Shown: piece after piece, positions 54,636 through 64,000 of the stretch | Layout: the number at the start of each line of letters is the position of its first letter | Position numbering within the stretch: position 1 is the stretch's first letter | Source: Nocardia jejuensis NBRC 103114 | GTDB taxonomy: Bacteria > Actinomycetota > Actinomycetes > Mycobacteriales > Mycobacteriaceae | Length of the DNA: 64,000 bases | Assembly (NCBI RefSeq): GCF_001613145.1 | Contig: NZ_BDBU01000039.1 | Span: forward strand, 57,093 to 121,092 | Direction of reading: 5' to 3' | Position numbers and translations under genes: made by a program | Notes under the pieces: generated by a model | What the model was told of the DNA's origin: nothing | The model's input: the letters and a program-made list of their open reading frames with translations, nothing else | Database searches by the model: none

Positions 54636-55007
54636 TTAGATCTGCTCCATTTTCAGATCTTCCGGCCCCCAGTAGGCCTTCATGCTGACGATCTTTCCCT
54701 CGTCGTCGAACTCCATGATGTCGATCGGGGACAGCGTCATCTTCTGGTCGCCGAAGGTGCCGTACAGCGAGAACGATACGGCCGCGTGCGTGCCGCTGAC
54801 CTTCACGGTGTGCAGTTCGGTCTCGCGCCGCATGCTCTCGAGCGCGGTGTACATCTCGCGGATCTTCTCGTGTCCGACGCGCGGCTCGCTGCCGATCGGA
54901 TCCTCGACCACGGCGTCGGCGGCGTAGAGCGCCACGACGTCCTCGGTGGGGCCGGTGGCCACCAACTTCACATACTGTTCGACCACGTCACGAGGCTGCA
55001 CTGCCAT
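54636..55007 (-). CDS. NTF2-fold / ketosteroid isomerase-like protein
   Basis: A 123-residue SnoaL/ketosteroid isomerase-type protein. It carries an N-terminal Tyr (VVEQYVKLV), the catalytic-type Asp in VVEDPIGSEPRVG (about residue 36) and an MKAYWGPEDL C-terminus, as in bacterial steroid delta-isomerases and mycobacterial Rv0760c. It may isomerise a 3-oxo-delta5-steroid or bind a similar ligand. ATG 55007 has GGGAG at six-base spacing. No other steroid catabolism gene is adjacent, so the role stays open. Confidence 0.8.
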   Translation of the reverse strand: MAVQPRDVVEQYVKLVATGPTEDVVALYAADAVVEDPIGSEPRVGHEKIREMYTALESMRRETELHTVKVSGTHAAVSFSLYGTFGDQKMTLSPIDIMEFDDEGKIVSMKAYWGPEDLKMEQI

Positions 55008-55121
55008 TGGATACTCCCGAGAAATTGGAACCTGTTCTAGATCGCAGACTAGCAGGACATCGGCGTCGGCAGCCGGATCCGGCTCACTCTGCGGAACCGC
55101 CGCCGGAACTCGGCGGACTGC

Positions 55122-55930
55122 TCACAGATCGATGCGTTCGGTGGCGGTGTAGACGTTCATGCTGTCCCCGCGCAGGAAGCCGATGAGCGTGAGACCGGAG
55201 TCCTCGGCCAGGTCGACGGCCAGGGAACTGGGAGCCGAGACCGCGCCGAGCACCGGAATACCCGCCATGGCCGCCTTCTGGACGAGCTCGAAGGAGGCGC
55301 GACTGCTCACCATGAGGATCAGATCGTGGGCGGGCAGCCGGTTCTCGCGCAGCGCCCAGCCGATCACCTTGTCCACCGCGTTGTGCCGGCCGACGTCCTC
55401 GCGCACGACGAGCGCGGTGCCGTCGGCGGTGAACAGCGCGGCCGCGTGCAGACCGCCGGTGGCGTCGAACACCTGCTGGCGAGAACGCAATTCGGCGGGC
55501 AGCCTCGACAGCGTCGCGACATCCACCATCGCAGGCAGGTCCGGCAGCGGGAACCGGAGCCGGGTGCGCACCTCGTCGAGTGCGGTCTTGCCGCAGAGGC
55601 CACAGGCGCTGTTGGTCAGGAAGTTGCGCGGCCGCACCGGAACCGGCGTGCGCAACTGGATGTCGAGCAGATTGTAGGTGTTCTGCCCGGCGTCGTCGGT
55701 GCCCGCGCAGTACCGCGCGGTGACGATGTCCTCGACGGTGTCGATGATTCCCTCGCTGAACAGGAAACCGTGCACCAGATCGATATCCGCGCCGGGGGTG
55801 CGCATGGTGATCGCGAGAGATTCACCGCCGGTGCGGATTTCCAGCGGCTCCTCCACGGCCAGGGTGTCGGGGCGCCGCACGGTTCCGGCGGGGGAGATGC
55901 GCAGCGTCTTGCGGCGGGCGGTGACTCGGC

Positions 55931-55934
<4 letters not shown>
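55122..55934 (-). CDS. fdhD: FdhD sulfurtransferase for molybdopterin enzyme maturation
   Basis: A 270-residue FdhD. The persulfide-carrying Cys pair is in NSACGLCGKT (about residues 108-117). Other landmarks are VEEPLEIRTGG, LVHGFLFSEGII and the later VGRHNAVDKVIG and SSRASFELVQKA. FdhD passes sulfur from a cysteine desulfurase to the bis-MGD molybdenum site of formate dehydrogenase-type enzymes. ATG 55934 overlaps the stop of the upstream oxidoreductase gene (ATGA), so the enzyme and its maturase are made from one message. Confidence 0.93.
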
Positions 55935-58231
<2,297 letters not shown>

Positions 58232-58465
58232 GACTCCAGTGTCCTCTCCTGCCGCGGGAGTGTCCCAGTCGGTGTCCCGATCGTAGGTCCGAGCCGCCGC
58301 AACCGCCCGCCGCCGGCTCGGGAAACGCAGTCGCTGTGCGGCCGCATCGCGATCGCGCGAAAATCCGAGGGAACCCCCGCGGACTGTCACATTCGGCACG
58401 GGTGCGCTCGATATACCGGGGGGCTCACCGGCGCTGGCCGGTGGACGCGAAAGGGAGGGCGCGCG

Positions 58466-61400
58466 ATGGTGGGGCAGCCGTGGATAGAAATCCGGGAGTG
58501 GGGGCGGCCGATTCGGCGGCGAATGCTCGACGGCCCGGTAATTTTCGGCCGCGAGGGCGCGACCGAGGTGCTCTCGGACGGCGGCGTGTCGCGCCGTCAT
58601 CTGCGCCTGGTGCCGACGCCGACCGCGCTGTCGGTGGTCGACCTCGACAGTCGCAACGGCACGACCGTCAATGGCGTGCGAGTGTCCGGACGCCGCGCGC
58701 TCGAGACCGGAGATGTGGTGCGGCTCGGGCGAACCGAGATCATCGTGCTGCACACTCCCGGCCGTGAGCCCGCCGAACTCGAGGTCTCCGATACACAGCT
58801 GGGTGCGATGGTGGGGCTCGCGCCACCCCCGCCGCCACGCGCGGATCGGCCGCCGTCGCGCGCGGTGGCGCTGGCGAGCCGGGTATTGGCCATCGACCCG
58901 ACGGGGGAGCGGAATCTGTTCCCCGCCTTCACCGAACTGCCGTCCCGGGTGCCGCTGCGGGTATGGCAGGGTGTGCGATTCGCGAGCATCACCGCGTACC
59001 TGGTGGTGATAGTGACCCTGTTCGTACGCCCCGCGGCCGGACTCTTCGTGTTCTTCGGTCTGATCGTGCCGGTGCTGCCGGGTCTGTTCCTCATCGCACC
59101 GGGCCTGTGGCGCAACACCTGTCCGCTGGCCGCCGCCAATCAGCTACCGCGACTGTTCCGATTCAGCCGTGCCGGGACACCGCCCCGATGGTTGCAGGAG
59201 CGTGGATATCTCATCGCCGTCGCGCTGTTCTTCGGGATCGCCGGATCGCGGCTGGCCGGACTGGACCGCAGTGGTCTCGCCACCGGCGCGGTGCTGCTGG
59301 GCGTGCTCACCGCGGCATTCGCCGGAGGTGTGGCGCTCAAGGGCAAAAGCGGGTGGTGCAGCAGCATCTGCCCGCTGTTCCCGCTGCAGCGCGCGTACGG
59401 GCAGACGCCGTTCGTGACCGTGGCCAACAACCACTGCCGGCCGTGTGTCGGCTGCTCCAAGAACTGCTACGACTTCAAGCCCCGCGCCGCCTACCAGGCC
59501 GATCTCGCCGAGGAGTCGAGCTGGACCGTATCGCGCAAGTTGTTCGCCGCGGCTCTGCCCGGGTTCGTGCTCGGCTTCTTCGTGCTGGCCGGACAGGTGA
59601 ATCTGGCTGTGCCGCAGCGGTATGCGCTGCTGATTCTGTTTCTGCTGGCCGCGGTCGGGGTGTTCTTCGCGCTGGAAGCCACCACCTCGCTGAGTCCCGC
59701 CATGCTGGCCGCCGGATACATCGCGGTGGCGTTGAACGTCTTCTACTGGTTCGCCGGCGCCATTCTCGCCTCGTCGTTCACGACGATCACCGGGCTCGGC
59801 GCGGCGTGGTTGCGGTGGCCGATCAGTCTGGCCGTACTGTCGGCGACCGCATTGTGGCTGGCGCGCACCAGGATCACCGAGCTCCAGTACGCGGTGCACA
59901 CCGGGCGGCGCACCGAGCCCGTGCTGCTGCCGATGCCGAGCCTGCGAGCCGCTGCGGCGCCCGAGCCGGTGTCCGCGGCCTCGGTCGCGTTCGAGCCCGG
60001 TGGCGCGCTGGTGCCCGCCGACCTCGGCATGAGCGTGCTGGACGTCGCCGAGCGCGGGAATCTGGCACTGGAGGCCGGCTGCCGGATGGGTGTGTGCGGG
60101 GCGGATCCGATCGCCGTGCTGGAGGGCGGCGATCAACTGTGCGAGCCTACCGCCGACGAACGGAACACGTTGCGGCGGCTCGGGTTCGCGGACAACACCC
60201 GGATGGCCTGCTGCGCACGCCTCACCGGTGGAGGGGTCCGCGTCTCCCTCACCCCCGAGCCCGGAACCGGAAACGGCCGCACCCCGGCACATTTCGACCG
60301 CTCCATCGTGAGTGTCGTGGTGATCGGCAACGGGATCGCGGGCGTCACCGCCGCGGACTTCCTGCGACGCGGGCACCCGGATTGCGAGATCCATCTCGTC
60401 GGGCGGGAAACGCACGGGTTCTACAACCGCATGGGTATCTCCCGCCTCGTCTACGGCCGCTCCGCCATGCAGGGCCTGCATCTGCTGCCCGACCAGTGGT
60501 ACGAGGACCATCAGGTGACGGCGTGGCTCAATACCATTGCCACCCGGGTGGATCCGCGCACCCAGCGGGTTCACCTGGGCACCGGCGACGTCCTGCCCTA
60601 CGACAGGCTGGTCCTGGCCATGGGTGCCTCCGCGGCCCTGCCGGAGATCGAAGACCTGCACCGCCCGGGCAGTTTCGTGCTGCGTGAAGCCGCAGACGCG
60701 TTCCGCATCCGCGCGTACGCCCAGCAGCATTCGTGCACGCGGGCGGTCGTCGCGGGCGGGGGACTGCTCGGGCTCGAAGCCGCCTACGCCCTGCACCAGC
60801 TGGGTTTGCGCGTCACCGTCCTCGAACGCGGCGATCGCCTGCTGAGCAAACAGCTCGACCCGCGCTGTTCCAGCCTGGTCCTGGGGCACTTCGTCCGGGC
60901 CGGAATCGCGGTGCGGCACCGTGCCGAAACCGCCCGGCTCCTGGGCGATCCCGCCGTGCGCACCGTCGTGCTGAAGGACGGCGGCACACTTCCCTGCGAA
61001 GTGTTCCTCACCGCCACCGGTATTCGGCCCAACGCCGAGCTGGCCCGGCGCGCGGGGCTACCGGTGGGCCGGGGCATTCTGGTCGACGACCGCATGCGCA
61101 CCCCGGTTCCGCACGTCTACGCCGCCGGCGACGTCGCCGAACATCGTGATCGAGTCCTCGGGCTGTGGCCCATCGCGGCCGAACAAGCCCAGGCCGCCGC
61201 GGTCAACGCGCTCGGCGGAGATCAGGTGCTCGCCTTCGAGACTCCCGCGACCATCCTCAAAGGCGTAGGGCTGGAACTGTTCTCGATCGGCAAGATCGAC
61301 CCGGCCCCGGGCGATGAGGTGATCGTCACCGAACCTCCCGGCGGCCGCTCCTATCGACGACTCCTCATCTCCCACGACCGTGCGGTCGGCGCCACCGTCC

Positions 61401-61516
61401 TGGGCCACCACCCCGCCGACGTAGCCGCCGCCCAGCACGCCGTTCGACACCGCACCCAAATCCCGCCCCTGGTCCGAGCGGCCCTGCGCTCCGGCGATTG
61501 GTCGGCCCTGCACTAG
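58466..61516 (+). CDS. FHA - membrane polyferredoxin - 2Fe-2S ferredoxin - FAD/NAD(P) reductase fusion
   Basis: A 1016-residue multidomain protein. (1) FHA domain, residues 24-92, with IFGRE, SRRH and the SRNGTTVNG loop needed for phosphothreonine binding. (2) Pro-rich linker 118-130. (3) Membrane region 170-467 with about eight helices and Fe-S-type cysteines C219, C298, C302, C324, C327, C330 and C334 (NHCRPCVGCSKNC), like NapH/polyferredoxin proteins. (4) Ferredoxin-like domain about 500-600 with C539, C544, C559, C582 and C583. (5) Flavoprotein 612-1016 with FAD loop VVVIGNGIAGVTAADFL, NAD(P) loop AVVAGGGLLGLEAAYAL and VYAAGDVAE. It would pass electrons between NAD(P)H and a partner at the membrane, gated by phosphorylation. 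ATG 58466 has AAAGGGAGG upstream. Function is inferred from domains. Confidence 0.85.
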   Translation: MVGQPWIEIREWGRPIRRRMLDGPVIFGREGATEVLSDGGVSRRHLRLVPTPTALSVVDLDSRNGTTVNGVRVSGRRALETGDVVRLGRTEIIVLHTPGREPAELEVSDTQLGAMVGLAPPPPPRADRPPSRAVALASRVLAIDPTGERNLFPAFTELPSRVPLRVWQGVRFASITAYLVVIVTLFVRPAAGLFVFFGLIVPVLPGLFLIAPGLWRNTCPLAAANQLPRLFRFSRAGTPPRWLQERGYLIAVALFFGIAGSRLAGLDRSGLATGAVLLGVLTAAFAGGVALKGKSGWCSSICPLFPLQRAYGQTPFVTVANNHCRPCVGCSKNCYDFKPRAAYQADLAEESSWTVSRKLFAAALPGFVLGFFVLAGQVNLAVPQRYALLILFLLAAVGVFFALEATTSLSPAMLAAGYIAVALNVFYWFAGAILASSFTTITGLGAAWLRWPISLAVLSATALWLARTRITELQYAVHTGRRTEPVLLPMPSLRAAAAPEPVSAASVAFEPGGALVPADLGMSVLDVAERGNLALEAGCRMGVCGADPIAVLEGGDQLCEPTADERNTLRRLGFADNTRMACCARLTGGGVRVSLTPEPGTGNGRTPAHFDRSIVSVVVIGNGIAGVTAADFLRRGHPDCEIHLVGRETHGFYNRMGISRLVYGRSAMQGLHLLPDQWYEDHQVTAWLNTIATRVDPRTQRVHLGTGDVLPYDRLVLAMGASAALPEIEDLHRPGSFVLREAADAFRIRAYAQQHSCTRAVVAGGGLLGLEAAYALHQLGLRVTVLERGDRLLSKQLDPRCSSLVLGHFVRAGIAVRHRAETARLLGDPAVRTVVLKDGGTLPCEVFLTATGIRPNAELARRAGLPVGRGILVDDRMRTPVPHVYAAGDVAEHRDRVLGLWPIAAEQAQAAAVNALGGDQVLAFETPATILKGVGLELFSIGKIDPAPGDEVIVTEPPGGRSYRRLLISHDRAVGATVLGHHPADVAAAQHAVRHRTQIPPLVRAALRSGDWSALH

Positions 61517-61770
61517 TCCCGGACCTCGGCGAACATGCTCGGCCCACTCGTGCGGCCGGGTCCGCGCGGGAACACCGAACCGGGCGTCGATCCGGCCACG
61601 TCCACGGTGGAACGGGCGTGGACTTCGCCTCCGGTGGCGGGCGGCGATGGCGCGCACACCGGGGATCGATCCTGCCGATCAGGAGAGCTCGGGCCGGGGG
61701 TGCGGCGGGAGCCGATCACCGACGAGCGCGCCGCGAACTTCGGGTACGCACCGGCAGAACATGCTCGGGC

Positions 61771-63672
61771 TCAGTGTCTTCCGTGGTCGGGGCGGTAGGT
61801 GAGGATGCGCTCGCCGATGCGCAGGCTCCAGTCGGGTTTCAGCTCGACGGGGCGCTGGCCGATCCGCACCCAGTCCGCCGCGCCCGGCGCGGCGATGAAG
61901 GTGCCGCCCGGGGTGCCCGCGTCGCGGATGAACACGACTCTGTTCTCGGCGAACACGTGCGCGTGGATGCGCGAGACGTGGCGGTCGCGCGGGATGACGA
62001 TGGGCGAAGCGATTGCGCGCCTGACCGATTCGTCGCCCATCGGATCGCGGCCGATGACGTAGGGCCGGTCCAATGGGTAGACCGCGCCGTCGGAGGTGGT
62101 GAGCGCACCGAGGAACGCGGCCACGGTCGCGGTCGGCGGCGGAGGCTCCACCGGCCGGGCGAGATGGGGCGCGGACTTGCGGTCGGCCCCGACATCCTCG
62201 AAGGCCGCGGCTTCCGAATCGTATGTCGCCGTGGGTGGTTGGTCGTCCGGGTCGGGACGGCTCCCCGGGACGGGCTCGGGTGTGCCTGCCGCCGGGGCGT
62301 GTGCGGGCCGTCCGCCGCGCGGGTCGGTCCGGGGTCGCTCACCGCGCAGGTCCGGCTTTCCGCTGCCCGGGGTGGGGTCGGACCAGCCGACCGGCGGCGT
62401 CTTGCCGAGGTTCGGGTCCGAGGAGCCCGGCTCGGGACGTCTGCCGCGGCGGTCGTCCGGAGATTCGGCTCCGCTCGGGGCCGCATCCCCTGCGACCGGA
62501 GCCGAATCGCGCTGCGCCGCTCCGGAGTTGCGTTGTGCCGGTCCGGAGTCGCGCTGTACCGGTCCGGAGTTGCGTTGTGCCGGTCCGGAGTCGCGCTGTA
62601 CCGCGCCGGAGTCGCGCCGTGCCGGTCCGGAGTCGGGCCGCGCCGGTTCGGAATCGGGGCTGCTGCGACGCGGCGGAACGTCCGGTCTTGCGTCGCGAGA
62701 CTCGGCGTCGGTACCGAGCTGCTTCGACAGTCGCGGTGCGGCGTCCTGCTGGTTGCGAGGGTTGCGCGTGGTCGCATCGGGAACCGGGATCGGGCCGGAC
62801 CCGGACCTGTTCGGAGCCGCCGGATCGGCGAGCGGCGCGCCGGGTGGTGACTGGTGCTCGGGTCCGGTGGCAGGCGCCGCGTTCTCGGGAGACTTGCGAG
62901 GTGGCGGCGCGGCGGCGGTCGTGGTGGGGGTCAGGGCGTCGCCCGTGCGGGAGCGCTCGCCGGACCGGCTCGCGGGGATGTCGGGAATGCGGGGGATCGG
63001 CTCGGACGGGGTGCCGGAGGCCGGGAAGCGGGTGTGCGACGGGGTGGGCAGGGACGCTCGGCGGGTCGCGGCCTCCGAAAATTCGGGCGCTGGGGATTCG
63101 GGCGCCGGGGATTGGGGCGCCGAGGGCTCGGGCGCCGGGGATTCGGGCGCTGGGGGTTTCGGTATCGCGGCGGAGGAGGTGCGCGGTCGATCCGAGCCGG
63201 TGCGCGGGGCGTGGATGACGAAACCCGAGGCGGGGACCACACCCGACCGCAGATCGGTGTGCGCGATCTCCGGGTCGGTGGCGCCGTCCAGGCCCACGGT
63301 GAGGCGGCGTACCGGATCACGGACTATCTCATCGGCCCAGGTCATGGCCCGATCGCCGAACAGGTGCCGCGAGCCCTCCGCGGTGTCGACGATGGCGCGC
63401 ACCGGACCGCGCAGCAGCACCAGAATGCCGCCCGTCGTCGGCGCGACCACCCCGAACGCGGGCGGCTGCGCGGATGCGCTGCTGAACACCGTCGCGGCCA
63501 GCCGCTGCGCGATCGCCACCCCGGGATCGGACGATCCCGAGGCGGTCTCGGCCGCGCCGAGTATCCGTTCGGTGGACGGGCTCTCACCCGTCACGAAAAT
63601 CACCACACTGCCGAACCGCGCGACCAGCCCATTTCCGCGCGTCAAACCGACTGTGGTGGGAATCCTGCCCAT
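61771..63672 (-). CDS. FHA-domain protein with long Pro-rich repeat linker
   Basis: A 633-residue protein in three parts. The conserved-looking N-terminal region (about 1-165, opening MGRIPTTVGLTRGNGLVARF) has no family I can name. Residues ~170-500 are disordered, Pro/Ser/Arg-rich, and contain heptad-like repeats DSGPAQR (encoded at about 62500-62640 by a 21-base repeat). The C-terminal FHA domain (538-628) has YVIGRDP, the phosphate-binding HVSRIHA and RDAGTPGGTFIA. It should dock a phosphothreonine partner of the Ser/Thr kinase network. ATG 63672 has GGAAGGAGG upstream. It is convergent with the redox fusion, which also carries an FHA domain. Confidence 0.82.
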   Translation of the reverse strand: MGRIPTTVGLTRGNGLVARFGSVVIFVTGESPSTERILGAAETASGSSDPGVAIAQRLAATVFSSASAQPPAFGVVAPTTGGILVLLRGPVRAIVDTAEGSRHLFGDRAMTWADEIVRDPVRRLTVGLDGATDPEIAHTDLRSGVVPASGFVIHAPRTGSDRPRTSSAAIPKPPAPESPAPEPSAPQSPAPESPAPEFSEAATRRASLPTPSHTRFPASGTPSEPIPRIPDIPASRSGERSRTGDALTPTTTAAAPPPRKSPENAAPATGPEHQSPPGAPLADPAAPNRSGSGPIPVPDATTRNPRNQQDAAPRLSKQLGTDAESRDARPDVPPRRSSPDSEPARPDSGPARRDSGAVQRDSGPAQRNSGPVQRDSGPAQRNSGAAQRDSAPVAGDAAPSGAESPDDRRGRRPEPGSSDPNLGKTPPVGWSDPTPGSGKPDLRGERPRTDPRGGRPAHAPAAGTPEPVPGSRPDPDDQPPTATYDSEAAAFEDVGADRKSAPHLARPVEPPPPTATVAAFLGALTTSDGAVYPLDRPYVIGRDPMGDESVRRAIASPIVIPRDRHVSRIHAHVFAENRVVFIRDAGTPGGTFIAAPGAADWVRIGQRPVELKPDWSLRIGERILTYRPDHGRH

Positions 63673-63891
63673 TCGCGCCTCCTTCCCCCGGCGCTACTAC
63701 ATCGTCGCCAAGCATAGGACCGTTCACACGCCTACGGATATGCGTCGAAAATCGCGGAAACCCGGCACCCGAGAGCGCGACACGGAATGCACGAACTTGC
63801 CGTAATGCGGCCCGCGGCGGCTGCTCGCGAGCGAGGATCGACACACAGTGCCGGTCGCACTCGGCTCCGGCTGCACGACGAGGACCGAACC

Positions 63892-64000
63892 ATGATGCTG
63901 GACATCAGGAACTGCCCCGCCGCCACCGCGCGTGGGATCCACCCGCTCACCGCCGCCTTCGGACTCGGTACAGCGGCCGTCGCCGCGCTGTCGGCGGCCG
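63892..64000 (+). CDS. start of a probable exported protein (cut by window end)
   Basis: An open frame from ATG 63892 (or the adjacent ATG 63895) to the window edge without a stop. GAGGA lies about eight bases upstream. The 36 visible residues have a few polar residues, then an Ala/Leu/Gly-rich stretch (LTAAFGLGTAAVAALSAA) resembling a signal peptide or membrane anchor. Nothing more can be said from the fragment. Confidence 0.5.
   Translation, partial: MMLDIRNCPAATARGIHPLTAAFGLGTAAVAALSAA

Overview
The window is high-GC, densely coded actinobacterial DNA, most likely from Nocardia or a close relative (Rhodococcus, Gordonia). The evidence is gene content: a very large NAD-dependent glutamate dehydrogenase, a mycothiol-linked CPWC nitroreductase, a group 2 truncated haemoglobin, the tig-clpP1-clpP2-clpX block, a tail-less second SSB, a GT87 mannosyltransferase, and many GTG/TTG starts. 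From memory, much of the order parallels M. tuberculosis Rv2478c to Rv2457c (ssb, ettA, gdh, thioesterase, hypothetical, HNH, glbO, alpha-glucosidase, DUF5130, pepN, Rv2466c, rpiB, nei, tig, clpP1, clpP2, clpX). Here it is interrupted by several insertions and probably one local inversion. No rRNA, CRISPR array, prophage or insertion sequence was seen.

Layout. 0-12.5 kb: CtaG/CopD copper membrane protein, a PLP dehydratase, ssb, ettA, gdh, a thioesterase, a conserved hypothetical and a dienelactone hydrolase-like protein. 12.7-18.7 kb: an AzlCD exporter with a divergent HTH-cupin regulator, HNH endonuclease, a repeat-filled intergenic region, glbO, alpha-glucosidase, a small membrane protein resembling oxidase subunit CtaJ, and DUF5130. 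18.9-21.0 kb: an HTH regulator of ClgR/PopR type ending in Ala-Ala, and an extra tandem pair of clpP genes with a 38-bp perfect palindrome upstream. 21-35 kb: pepN, purC, a quinone-reductase-like flavoprotein with divergent AraC regulator, an ECF42-type sigma factor with its DGPF partner, a ferredoxin-reductase-like flavoprotein, Mrx2, two tandem M48 metalloproteases, rpiB and nei. 35-43 kb: envelope-type proteins (secreted Gly/Ser protein, GT87, PAP2), tRNA-Pro and tRNA-Gly, a GGDEF diguanylate cyclase preceded by a small ORF, two envelope hypotheticals and a Nudix hydrolase. 43.4-48 kb: the pnkp-hen1 RNA repair operon. 48-53.5 kb: an FKBP lipoprotein, tig, clpP1, clpP2 and clpX. 54-64 kb: a small membrane protein, an NTF2-fold protein, fdhF-fdhD, a 1016-residue redox fusion protein, an FHA protein and the start of a probable secreted protein.

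The most unusual object is the protein at 58466-61516. One chain joins an FHA phosphothreonine-binding domain, a polytopic membrane domain with polyferredoxin-like cysteine clusters, a 2Fe-2S ferredoxin-like domain and an FAD/NAD(P) pyridine-nucleotide reductase. It is divergent from an fdhF/ydeP-type molybdopterin oxidoreductase and its FdhD, and is followed by a second FHA protein. This suggests, by inference only, a membrane electron-transfer device controlled by Ser/Thr phosphorylation. Other points of interest are the second clpP pair with a possible degron-bearing regulator, the Hen1-Pnkp system, and a tandem repeat that supplies the ribosome binding site and start codon of glbO.
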